A stretch of 64,000 bases of DNA from CAVQEK01 sp963711495 (lineage in GTDB: Bacteria; Bacteroidota; Bacteroidia; Cytophagales; Cyclobacteriaceae), in contig CAVQEK010000004.1 in the NCBI GenBank assembly GCA_963711495.1, positions 2,542,001-2,606,000 on the forward strand, written 5' to 3'. Shown piece after piece: positions 34,335 through 42,610 of the stretch. How positions within the stretch are numbered: the first letter of the stretch is position 1; every line of letters begins with the position of its first letter. Made by a program: the position numbers and the translations under genes. The notes under the pieces are model-generated. The model was not told where the DNA came from, made no database searches, and saw only the letters and a list, made by a program, of their open reading frames with translations.

Positions 34335-36410
34335 TTATTGATTGGCTGTAGGTATCTCAATCATCACCTCCGTCCCCGCGGCTTGCTGATCGGCTGTATA
34401 AAGATCTTTTACCTTGACGTCAATGTTGGTTTTGTTGAGTTTATTGTATAGTTCAACCAGTTGCCGGTTGATCCGGATGCCCTGACCCGTAGAGGTGATC
34501 TGTTTAAGTTTAGAAGCCGCCAACAGACCAATGCCATTGTCTTTAATGTTTATCATTATTTTGTGATCTTTATTAACAATATCGATCGCAAGTTCACCAC
34601 CTTCTGGTTTATTTCTTAAACCATGCTTGATGGCATTTTCAACGTAGATATGGATCAACATGCGGGGTATAAGGGTATTGGTGTTTACGCCTTCTTCCAA
34701 ATGCAGTGTCGTCTGAATACGATCTTTAAATCGATGTTTTTCCAGGGCCAAATAATGTTTGACAAATTCGAGTTCCTCTTTTAAAGTCCACGAGATGCTC
34801 TCAGCATGCAGCAATGATGTGCGCATGAGTTTAGAGAAGTGCATCAGCAGTTTAGATGCCTGTTCTCCATCACCCCTGGTCACAACGGCAATAATCGTAT
34901 TGAGCACATTGAATGCAAAATGAGGATCGAGTTGGGAAAGCGTTGTTTTCACCTGCAGTCCGGTGATCTGATTTTGGATTTCCTTTTTTTTCTGTTCCCT
35001 GATTTGCTGGGTTTTTTGTGATATCCAAATGATACCGAGGAAAGCCAGGTATATTGCGAAATAAAGCAGGAAGCGCAGCGGATACCTGGGGTTTTTCTGA
35101 TAGTTGAATGTGTATTTTTCTTTAGCGAGTTGAAGAAAAACCTGTATTTGACCAGGGGACAGATATTTCTTTTGTATGTTGTAAAAATCATAATGATCCG
35201 GGACATGAGGTAATGTCATTGTAGCAGGATGCTTCATGTCATTTTTGTATATCGTCAGTTGATTATAGTTGGTGACACACACCATCTCATTGGTTCCGTC
35301 ATCATCCACGTCAAAGTATTTTACAATCCTATTGGAAATTTGCGTTGTTCCTTTGAATGTTAAATCCAGGTTGTCATTTACGCTATAAACATCTTCATCC
35401 GGGTGTACCAGAAGTATTGCCTCTCGATCATTTTCTGAGATGTATACTTTGAATTCTTTATAGGAAAAATAAGGCATTGGTTGTTCAGCCAATAATTTGC
35501 CCTGTGCATTCCAGATCATGATTTTATTCTTTTGGGCGGTGTCAGCAAGATTTTTATAAAAGGAAAAGATCCTGGATGAATCCTGAGGGAAAACCACATT
35601 TTGCACCATGACTTTCCCGGGTATTTCGATGGGGGGGAATAAAAAGCTCAAATCATCATCCAATACCATAATCCATCCACTACGGTCATGATATTTGATG
35701 TCGGATGTTATCGGAATATTTTCAGAAGCCGCAGAAGAACAAATGATCTCATCATAGCCATCACCATCGATATCTTCCATACTAAAGGGAGGAATGATCT
35801 TCGAGTGATTTGTTGGTGAACGGTAAACACGTTTGTTGGCAACATCAAGCCCGAAAATATTGCGGGGTTGTAACGGGTAACCCGCGTTGATAGCGAAGAT
35901 AAATTCATCATAACCATCTTTGTTGACGTCCAGCATTCCAATATGATAAATCTGATAATCGAAAGCCCCATGGTATGATGGCACATAGCAAACAAACAAA
36001 TCTCTTACGGCATTGTGGGTTTTGGGTTCGTAGATCTGAGCGAAGATGGTGTCATTGCGGTTGGTGAAAGTCAGGATATCTTTAAAGTGGTCGTGATTAT
36101 AATCGCCTGCATAAAAAAGGCTATTCAAATAAGCCCATTCTCCGGAATAACTCTGCATATCGATGAACACGTTTTCCTTACCATGGATCTCATATTGAGG
36201 AATATTACCGGAATATTTAAATAAATTGATTCGTTCACTGATGCCGTCTTCATTGAGATCTTCAAAAAAGGAGTAATCACCAGAAGAATAACGGGAAACC
36301 AGGCTCAAGACATAAGGTTCGAGAAAATGAGGAAGGAAAGGATAAGCGATGGCGGTAAGTAAACCAGCCAAAATGAAAGGATGGAATAAAAAGTGTACAA
36401 TCGATTTCAT
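34335..36410 (-). CDS. LytS-type sensor histidine kinase with calcium-loop repeat sensor
   Basis: Membrane histidine kinase of 691 residues. An N-terminal hydrophobic segment (about 8-30) leads to an extracytoplasmic region of FG-GAP/EF-hand-like repeats with Asp-rich loops (DLNEDGISE, DYNHDHFKD, DVNKDGYDE, DIDGDGYDE, DVDDDGTNE). A second membrane segment at about 450-470 precedes a short coiled coil. The His_kinase domain has LSQLDPHFAFNVLNTI (phosphoacceptor His497), and the ATPase has an N-box HIYVENAIKHGLRN and DNGIGL. Kinases of this class usually pair with a LytTR response regulator. None lies beside it, so it appears orphaned. Confidence 0.9.
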   Translation of the reverse strand: MKSIVHFLFHPFILAGLLTAIAYPFLPHFLEPYVLSLVSRYSSGDYSFFEDLNEDGISERINLFKYSGNIPQYEIHGKENVFIDMQSYSGEWAYLNSLFYAGDYNHDHFKDILTFTNRNDTIFAQIYEPKTHNAVRDLFVCYVPSYHGAFDYQIYHIGMLDVNKDGYDEFIFAINAGYPLQPRNIFGLDVANKRVYRSPTNHSKIIPPFSMEDIDGDGYDEIICSSAASENIPITSDIKYHDRSGWIMVLDDDLSFLFPPIEIPGKVMVQNVVFPQDSSRIFSFYKNLADTAQKNKIMIWNAQGKLLAEQPMPYFSYKEFKVYISENDREAILLVHPDEDVYSVNDNLDLTFKGTTQISNRIVKYFDVDDDGTNEMVCVTNYNQLTIYKNDMKHPATMTLPHVPDHYDFYNIQKKYLSPGQIQVFLQLAKEKYTFNYQKNPRYPLRFLLYFAIYLAFLGIIWISQKTQQIREQKKKEIQNQITGLQVKTTLSQLDPHFAFNVLNTIIAVVTRGDGEQASKLLMHFSKLMRTSLLHAESISWTLKEELEFVKHYLALEKHRFKDRIQTTLHLEEGVNTNTLIPRMLIHIYVENAIKHGLRNKPEGGELAIDIVNKDHKIMINIKDNGIGLLAASKLKQITSTGQGIRINRQLVELYNKLNKTNIDVKVKDLYTADQQAAGTEVMIEIPTANQ

Positions 36411-36639
36411 GCAATCGGTTAAAAAGTTATTTTAAGATAATGAAATCTATTCAATGGTTGGTAATTTTAGTCGATTCACCACAGCAATAAATTAAGAAAT
36501 ATCCAATTTGACAGAAACTGAAGCGGGTAAAATGCCGAATATTCCTGCACTTGATCTAACCAGCCTATTCTAATGCAATAATTTTGGACATATTGGTTTT
36601 CGATCGCAAATTCCCTATTTTCATGGTAAAAATGACATT

Positions 36640-37011
36640 ATGGCAACGCAACAACCATCCGACAATTCAGCCGTCAGGCAGATATTAAAAGAAACCATTG
36701 AAGTACAATTGGCGGGTCTTCGGGCAGGCATGGCCTTTTGGAAAGAATGGATTGACAACTCCTCCAAATTTGTAGAAGCAGCTTCTAAAGGGATGCTGGA
36801 TATTAATGAAGATCCGAAATCATCCGATAAGGTGTTGTCAGAACTTTCCGATGCCGGGAGGGTATATATGCGAAAGTTATCAGAACTTCCATTGGTAGCT
36901 ACCGAAGCTTTCAAAAATGAACTGAGTACAATAGCCAAAGAGCGAAATAAAAAACCTACCTCCGAAACGCCCAAAAGCAAACGAACACGTACCGCCAAGG
37001 CAAAAAATTGA
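36640..37011 (+). CDS. Phasin-like helical protein
   Basis: A 123-residue protein I do not recognise with certainty. Residues 10-100 are amphipathic helix (VRQILKETIEVQLAGLRAG, FWKEWIDNSSKFVEAASKG), reminiscent of phasins that coat polyester or lipid granules. The tail is Lys/Arg/Thr-rich (KSKRTRTAKAKN), as in phasins and nucleoid-associated proteins. The stop overlaps a TTG of the following polyprenyl synthetase frame, so the two genes are probably one operon. No catalytic motif is visible. A DNA-binding or adaptor role is the alternative. Confidence 0.6.
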   Translation: MATQQPSDNSAVRQILKETIEVQLAGLRAGMAFWKEWIDNSSKFVEAASKGMLDINEDPKSSDKVLSELSDAGRVYMRKLSELPLVATEAFKNELSTIAKERNKKPTSETPKSKRTRTAKAKN

Positions 37012-37043
37012 ACATTCAGCAAAATAATAAACAAGATCTATTT

Positions 37044-37973
37044 ATGCCGTTAACGGTTACCGGAGATTTGCTCGCTGATTTGGAAATGCACCATTACCTG
37101 GAAGAATTAAAAAAGGGCATCGCTGACTGGATTGACACCTGTGATCCGGAGATGCACGATATGCTACGCTGGCAACTGCTGGCCAATTCTTCCAAATATT
37201 TTCGGCCGCTGACCATTTTTGCCTGCCATAGCGCGATGGATATCGAGGAAATCCGGGAAGAAAAGATACGCGCAGCGGTGGCACTGGAACTCTTTCACAA
37301 TGTTTCACTCATCATTGACGACATTCTGGATCGTTCGCGGTTACGACGGGGAAAACTGACCCTGCACTGTCGATTCGGTTTACTTCCTGCTTTAATGGCT
37401 TCAGGATTTATCACTGCAGAAGGATTTAATATGGTGCGCGAAGATGATTTCAGCATAGCGCGGCTGGCGGAATTGATGAACCGGCTGGGTGTGGCCGAAT
37501 GTGTACAGTGGCGATTACGCCGACAACCACTGGGGGTGGAAGACTGGCGTCATATTGCGGGGGAAGATACCGGATCCATGTTTGAAGTTTGCGCATGTTT
37601 AGGCACACGGAATAATCAGTTGCGTAAGTATGGTGGCCTGGTGGGTCTCTTGTATCATGGATGTGATGACGTGGGCGATGTGCGTGGAAGTATAGCATTG
37701 GGGGGTGGGGGAGATGAAGATGTCCGTGATGGCATTCTTACCTTGCCGGCCGCTATTGCCATTCGCGATCCGGAAGTTGGGGCATTGTTCAGAAATCCCT
37801 CTGAAGAAAGCAGGATTTTACTCGTGAAAAGCATGGAAGAGGCCTTGCCCAAAGCGGAAGCTTATCTGGATGAAATTGCCGAAGAAGCCATCCATGAAGC
37901 TAAAAAATACGCCAAAAACCCAGAGCCCTTGATCATTATTGTCAACCATACCCGGAAGTTGTCCAGAGCATAG
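37044..37973 (+). CDS. Divergent polyprenyl synthetase
   Basis: Trans-isoprenyl diphosphate synthase-type protein of about 309 residues from ATG 37044 (an in-frame TTG at 37008 overlaps the preceding stop). The first Asp-rich motif is IIDDILDRSRLRRGKLTLHCRFG and the second is HGCDDVGDVRG, both retaining DDxxD. The SSKYFRPL segment and EDVRDGILTLPAAIA are also family features. The region between the two motifs is short and unusual (LLPALMASGFITAEGFNMV), and the substrate Lys/Arg pocket is altered, so product chain length or even activity is uncertain. It converges on the flavoprotein gene, which suggests a shared isoprenoid theme. Confidence 0.85.
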   Translation: MPLTVTGDLLADLEMHHYLEELKKGIADWIDTCDPEMHDMLRWQLLANSSKYFRPLTIFACHSAMDIEEIREEKIRAAVALELFHNVSLIIDDILDRSRLRRGKLTLHCRFGLLPALMASGFITAEGFNMVREDDFSIARLAELMNRLGVAECVQWRLRRQPLGVEDWRHIAGEDTGSMFEVCACLGTRNNQLRKYGGLVGLLYHGCDDVGDVRGSIALGGGGDEDVRDGILTLPAAIAIRDPEVGALFRNPSEESRILLVKSMEEALPKAEAYLDEIAEEAIHEAKKYAKNPEPLIIIVNHTRKLSRA

Positions 37974-37994
37974 TTGAATTGATAAGTATTTGTT

Positions 37995-39467
37995 TTAGGT
38001 GGTGAAAAGTCCTTTTGACCGCCGGTCTTTTTGAGGCCAATTGGGTCCACTGGTTATGCGCCACCATTTGTCTAAAATATCACTGCTCCAGGAGGTGTGC
38101 CAGATGGGGTCACTGATGTATGATTTCCATAGGGCCGATTGCAATCCGATCAGATCCGCCATAGAAGAAGAAAAATTTCTCAGGTCTCCTTTCATCAGGT
38201 TAAATATGGGATTGAATTCCCGGATGGATTTTTGCCATACCTGCCAGGCGATTTTTGTCGGGTAGATCTCCATTCCTCCGAAAGTAGCGCCGGTATAGCG
38301 GGCAAATTCCGGTTCATCTTTAGCCAGTTCACAACCGGTTGTCACAAGATCGAGCCAGGTATGGCAGAGATGTTTGTTTCGCATAATGCAGGCGACGAGA
38401 TCTACATAATTAAGCGAAGGGTCGAAATAGGAATGGTAAAGTGATTCGTATTCTGATAATGTTTGCGCATCGAATTGACTATTTTCCAGTGATTTTAACA
38501 ATACGGATGCTCCGATTATGGATGATTCCATGGCAGCCGTTATACCTTCACCAGTCATTGGATCGACAAAACCTCCGGCATCGCCCACCAAAATGCCGCC
38601 ATCAAAATAATTTCTTTGGTTAGAACCATAAGTTTTGACCATGCCACCAATGGTTTGCCCTGCAGGCTTTATTCGGGCATATTTTGGATGGATGGTTTTC
38701 AACTTATCCAAAAAATTCCTGAAAAGATCCGGAACATGTATATTGTATCTTTCTTTCGTTTCCAATAGAATACCAACGCCAACATTGGCCCGCCCTCCAG
38801 ACATTGGAAATACCCATCCATAACCCGGGAAAAGATCTTCATTAAAAAAAAATGCCGATTCTCCGGTGTCATTCGATAATCCTTCTACATAACTGCGCTG
38901 GGAAACTGCAATATAGCGTGAATCAATATTCAACAGTCCCATATTTCGAGCTACAATAGAATGAACACCATCTGCGCCAACCACCAGCTTTGAACTAAAT
39001 TTGACCTGAGCGTTTCCTCTTGTGGCTTCAATCGAAATACCGGATGTGCTGGTTTCAACTTTTTTAACCTGGATATTTTCCATCAGTTGGGCCCCGGCAT
39101 CAACGGCGCGTTTGGCTAGCATTTCATCAAACTCAAGTCTAGATATAATAAATCCGTGAGGCTGCAAATCATGATGATGACCGTAAAATGGGATTTTTCC
39201 AGTATAGGCACATCGATCTCTCAAATACAATGAAACATGATCGATAGGCAGTCTTTCTTTTTGATTGATGTCCTTCAGGCAATCCATGGCTTCAAGGACC
39301 CTGAGACATCGGGGTTCTATAAAATCGCCGCATACTTTTTCTCTGGGAAATGTATCCTTTTCAAGCAAAAGGACCTTGACGCCTTGACTGGCCAGTGACC
39401 AGGCCATTACACTACCTGCCGGTCCTGCACCACAAACGATGACGTCATAACTACCGGACTTTACCAT
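37995..39467 (-). CDS. Geranylgeranyl reductase-like FAD-dependent oxidoreductase
   Basis: Flavoprotein of 490 residues. The N-terminal dinucleotide fold is IVCGAGPAGSVMAWSLA (GxGxxG at 13-18) followed by LLLEKDTFPREKVCGDFI. The FAD GD motif is ILVGDAGGFVDPMTGEGI. This is the geranylgeranyl-reductase/halogenase-like group, whose members saturate isoprenoid double bonds or hydroxylate aromatic substrates. Next to a polyprenyl synthetase, isoprenoid reduction is the natural guess. It is the last gene of a five-gene minus-strand group and is separated from the next by 45 bp. Confidence 0.85.
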   Translation of the reverse strand: MVKSGSYDVIVCGAGPAGSVMAWSLASQGVKVLLLEKDTFPREKVCGDFIEPRCLRVLEAMDCLKDINQKERLPIDHVSLYLRDRCAYTGKIPFYGHHHDLQPHGFIISRLEFDEMLAKRAVDAGAQLMENIQVKKVETSTSGISIEATRGNAQVKFSSKLVVGADGVHSIVARNMGLLNIDSRYIAVSQRSYVEGLSNDTGESAFFFNEDLFPGYGWVFPMSGGRANVGVGILLETKERYNIHVPDLFRNFLDKLKTIHPKYARIKPAGQTIGGMVKTYGSNQRNYFDGGILVGDAGGFVDPMTGEGITAAMESSIIGASVLLKSLENSQFDAQTLSEYESLYHSYFDPSLNYVDLVACIMRNKHLCHTWLDLVTTGCELAKDEPEFARYTGATFGGMEIYPTKIAWQVWQKSIREFNPIFNLMKGDLRNFSSSMADLIGLQSALWKSYISDPIWHTSWSSDILDKWWRITSGPNWPQKDRRSKGLFTT

Positions 39468-39512
39468 TGTTGACAGGAGTTGATTTTTTTTGGGATTTGG
39501 GCGATGTTACAG

Positions 39513-40175
39513 TTAATTTGAAAGGAAGTATTCGGGGATCGAAACCGTGAATGAAGATGTTTGCACCATAGTCTTTACCGGCTTTAAATTATCATCCATA
39601 TCGATTACAACAAACACCTTTCCTGAAGATTTTCCATCAAGAACGAGGTGATCGGGTTGCAAACCGATGGTCCCGTTCGGAAAGGCGATGGCATCGGCGG
39701 TCTTTTCGGAAACAATTTCAACGGTAATGACTTGTTCTGTAGCCATGTGATTACTGAGCGTGACGGGCAGCTTGATCTGTCCTTTTTGTGCATTAACAGA
39801 AAGATGTAAAAATTGTCCATCGGGCAAAGCGGATCGAAATGCTGTTGGTGTTGGAGGAATTAAGGTTTCATCCGATAAATCGGCACCAGCATCTGGAATT
39901 TCATTGTCAGACGATGGATTGGTGATATTGTGCAATCGGGTTACGACTTCCTGTTCCAGTTTATATTGTTTTTCCAGTGCTATTTCAATCAGTTTGATAT
40001 TCTCCTTGTTTAATAGCGGAAAAGTAAGCGATTCTTCAGGTATTGCACCATGAAAATGTTTGAGCATGGCAGTCTGCAATTCATGACGGGTTCGGGAAAA
40101 TGTGCTAAGTGTTTCAAGACCCAGTTTGGCGCTTTCCTGCAGACTGGTCATGATAATTTTGCTGAAATCAATCAT
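39513..40175 (-). CDS. Helical plus beta-sandwich protein of unknown function
   Basis: A 220-residue protein not assigned to a family. The first 90 residues are helical (MTSLQESAKLGLETLSTFSR) and resemble the phasin-like protein at 36640 in general character. Residues 110-220 are beta-rich with an Ig-like look (LHLSVNAQKGQIKLPVTLSN; SGKVFVVIDM). The ATG overlaps the stop of the upstream Cys-rich gene by four bases (ATGA), so they are translationally coupled. It may attach its beta domain to a surface or granule through the helices; this is inference. Confidence 0.7.
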   Translation of the reverse strand: MIDFSKIIMTSLQESAKLGLETLSTFSRTRHELQTAMLKHFHGAIPEESLTFPLLNKENIKLIEIALEKQYKLEQEVVTRLHNITNPSSDNEIPDAGADLSDETLIPPTPTAFRSALPDGQFLHLSVNAQKGQIKLPVTLSNHMATEQVITVEIVSEKTADAIAFPNGTIGLQPDHLVLDGKSSGKVFVVIDMDDNLKPVKTMVQTSSFTVSIPEYFLSN

Positions 40176-40828
40176 GAAGCCAGGACTGATTGTGATTCTG
40201 AAATTCTATTGGGTTTAGAGGCATTTTCTGATGGTGCGATATAGTAGCGAGTGCAATGTTCACAACAGCCACAATCACAGCAATCACAAAATTCTATAAA
40301 AGTCCCCTGATGTGGCCGGCAATGGTCGCAAAGGGCGTAGAGATCATAGAATTTGTTGGACAGCACAAAGATACCTACTTTGATTGGGTCTGCCGGGCAT
40401 CCTGTGACCCGAAATTCGGTATAGTATGCTTTATCATCTTCGTGCGGTTTATTGACCTGGATGGTGGCCTCGATGCCAGCACTTTCTCCTGCTTTAAGGG
40501 TTATCGACTGTGGCGTAAAGAAAACCAGATTATTGTCAAACTCCTGACCACTACTGTCGATAAAGGGACCTGCGCTGACCTGGATGGTGGCATCGTCTGA
40601 ACGATTGTTTTCTACCAGAAATTTTACTTTCCGGATTTCTCCGAACCGTGCCTGGACTTTAATATCAGTGGAAGCATCCCATCGGCCATATTGATCAGCA
40701 TCATGGCAATCGCCACAACAATGACGATGTGAGCGTTCACCGAGGGTGTTTTTAATTACGGCCATACCATATTGGAGGACTTTTTCCTGAAGATCGAGTC
40801 CGGCATTAAAAAGGTCATTTGTTTTCAT
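40172..40828 (-). CDS. Cys-rich beta-sandwich protein of unknown function
   Basis: A 218-residue protein. A short helix (LFNAGLDLQEKVLQYGMAVI) is followed by a Cys/His cluster (HCCGDCHD), a central Ig-like beta domain (VKFLVENNRSDDATIQVSAG; LKAGESAGIEATIQV) and a second dense cluster near 170-192 (CDHC, then CDCCDCGCCEHC). The pattern suggests binding of several metal ions or disulfides. Overlap with the next gene shows co-expression. I know no characterised homologue. Confidence 0.7.
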   Translation of the reverse strand: MKTNDLFNAGLDLQEKVLQYGMAVIKNTLGERSHRHCCGDCHDADQYGRWDASTDIKVQARFGEIRKVKFLVENNRSDDATIQVSAGPFIDSSGQEFDNNLVFFTPQSITLKAGESAGIEATIQVNKPHEDDKAYYTEFRVTGCPADPIKVGIFVLSNKFYDLYALCDHCRPHQGTFIEFCDCCDCGCCEHCTRYYIAPSENASKPNRISESQSVLAS

Positions 40829-40908
40829 GATGTTTGTTGAATTCGATTATCCATAAGCTTGGCTAAATATATACAAACGACGTTGCGGCCGTCCATTTTT
40901 AAGTGTTG

Positions 40909-41664
40909 CTAAACCGAATGAATGAAAATAGCCACACTTGCATTATATAAATTAAGGTATCCGTTATACCAGTGATGTTTAGTCAATTGAGGTAATGTAA
41001 TTTCCAATTCAAGGGCTGTTGAATCTCCCGGAGATACTTCAACCGGCTGATCGGTTGTGCAGATAAAAATCACTTTACTTTCCAAATAGGCTTTTTCTAG
41101 TTCTTTCACCAGTGCTTCCAGCGCTGTATCCATCTTTACTTCTTTCAGTTGACGAACAGCACCTCGTATAGATCGGCACAGAATATCATTTTCTTCCAGA
41201 CCGATGGCGCCAATTTCTCCAATCAGTAGCGGAACATTGCCATTGTTGGTGATATAGATCGTTTTTTTGATTTTGCTTTTAGATTTGGCGGTAATATATA
41301 TTTCCCTGGGCGCGATCTCCAGGTCAATGCTTTCAGCGACATGGAATATGACATCATAAAGTTCACCCTCAACCTTCAGATTGGCTTTGTGCATTCCGGG
41401 AGGAGTAAATCGATCGATCGCCAGCGAAGTAAATGCCATGGTTTCCTGGCCTGGCTGAAGACTTTGCCGAACCACGATTTCTGTTAATGGTCCACCATTG
41501 TTGGCATTTAGCTTGCATTTTTCAACCCGAATACGGGTTTTGCGAATGGGTTTGTCCAAATGATTCACCAAAGGTATTTTACCTTTCAACCGGTAAGGTT
41601 CCCCAAAAAACATAATGGGTTCCTTTGGTTTCATTGCCACAGTACGCGTATTTTTTTTGCCCAT
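40909..41664 (-). CDS. Beta-sandwich protein of unknown function
   Basis: A 251-residue protein without signal peptide or membrane segment. It appears to hold two Ig-like beta domains: YRLKGKIPLVNHLDKPIRKT with LQPGQETMAFTSLA, and LEIAPREIYITAKSKSKIKK with ITNNGNVPLLIGEIGA. The second repeats the style of the beta domains in the two downstream genes. A helical insert (LEALVKELEKAYLESKVIF) lies between strands. It is an operon member, 80 bp upstream of the Cys-rich gene. Function unknown. Confidence 0.68.
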   Translation of the reverse strand: MGKKNTRTVAMKPKEPIMFFGEPYRLKGKIPLVNHLDKPIRKTRIRVEKCKLNANNGGPLTEIVVRQSLQPGQETMAFTSLAIDRFTPPGMHKANLKVEGELYDVIFHVAESIDLEIAPREIYITAKSKSKIKKTIYITNNGNVPLLIGEIGAIGLEENDILCRSIRGAVRQLKEVKMDTALEALVKELEKAYLESKVIFICTTDQPVEVSPGDSTALELEITLPQLTKHHWYNGYLNLYNASVAIFIHSV

Positions 41665-41688
41665 AAAATTGACTGTTTAATTTGGCTT

Positions 41689-42132
41689 TTACTTGGTGCT
41701 GTTTTTCGGGTCATCTTTGAGGGCAATGCGTGGCGTCTGCACCACAGTGCCCGGTTCACGGAAAAACCGGGTCGGATTGTCTTCAGTGAGCAGCATGGTT
41801 TTGCCACAAAGTGTAAAAGCGAAGATGGGAATTCCCAGAAATTCAAATCCCATTTTATAATTATTGGGGATTTGAATACGCAAAGGGGGAACTTCTTTAA
41901 TGGCCAGTGATACACAGGCATTCACTTTGTCAAGTCCGAGGTCTACTTTTACATTATCCAGGCCCAGATCGGCCTTGATATCGTTCAGGCCCAGATCTGC
42001 TTTGATGTCATTAAGTCCAAGATCGATGTTTAAAACCCCATCGGGGCCTTCCAGTTTCAGGTCTACATCCAAACCACCAGTAATATTTACCGGATCAAGT
42101 TTAAAAGAATTGGGAATAGAAGGTATTGACAT
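41689..42132 (-). CDS. DLGL-repeat protein of unknown function
   Basis: A 147-residue protein from ATG 42132 (an in-frame TTG lies at 42156). It contains four consecutive nine-residue repeats of the form K-A/V-D-L-G-L-N/D-x-I/V, which predict a narrow beta-solenoid or regular amphipathic stack. A conserved-looking C-terminal domain follows (MGFEFLGIPIFAFTLCGKT). There is no signal peptide. It is the first gene of the five-gene minus-strand group, 24 bp before the next, so the promoter should lie in 42133-42610. Confidence 0.68.
   Translation of the reverse strand: MSIPSIPNSFKLDPVNITGGLDVDLKLEGPDGVLNIDLGLNDIKADLGLNDIKADLGLDNVKVDLGLDKVNACVSLAIKEVPPLRIQIPNNYKMGFEFLGIPIFAFTLCGKTMLLTEDNPTRFFREPGTVVQTPRIALKDDPKNSTK
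41923..42030 (-). repeat. Four tandem 27-bp coding repeats
   Basis: Four in-frame 27-bp units encode NIDLGLNDI, KADLGLNDI, KADLGLDNV and KVDLGLDKV. The DNA units have drifted from each other, so the array is not freshly expanded, but its length could vary between strains. Confidence 0.85.
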
Positions 42133-42610
42133 GTCGTTGTTGGGTTTGCTTATCAAGTTAGGAAAAATAAGTGGTAAATAAAATATGTATAAATGCTGAT
42201 GATAAATCCATCGTATTGTTCAAAATATGCCGCCAGGCGGTGTTATTGTCTATTTGTGGTCTTCGATTGGTCAATAAGTATTCTATAGGCAATGGCGTAT
42301 TCCTGGTTCAAAGATGATCGAATAATGGGCCCAAAATGGGCTATTTTCAAAAATTACAAATGTAAGATCATAAACGGACCGACTAATTATTGATGTGCAG
42401 AAGAGGGTATTTGCAGTATAGGGTTTCCTATCAAAATGGCATTTTTCTCAACGATCCGATGGAAAGATATTTTAGTCATATAAATTCATTGAGATGGTCT
42501 TGTGCGTATCAAGTGAATTAATCTGATGAAAAAATCCCTTTTGCTCTAATAAACTCTTATTATATTGGGAAAGAATTGATCTAAATTCAGGAACACCTAA
42601 ATTTTATACT
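42133..42610. other. Divergent intergenic region
   Basis: 478 bp between the DLGL-repeat gene and the sugar porter gene. It contains no convincing open frame. It must carry divergent promoters for the five-gene unknown cluster and for the transporter. I found no clear TAnnTTTG element or operator dyad. Confidence 0.4.

Noticed and set aside
36621..37034. 137-codon reverse frame over the phasin-like gene
   Set aside because: Low-complexity shadow; the forward frame has a good start, helical periodicity and operon coupling.
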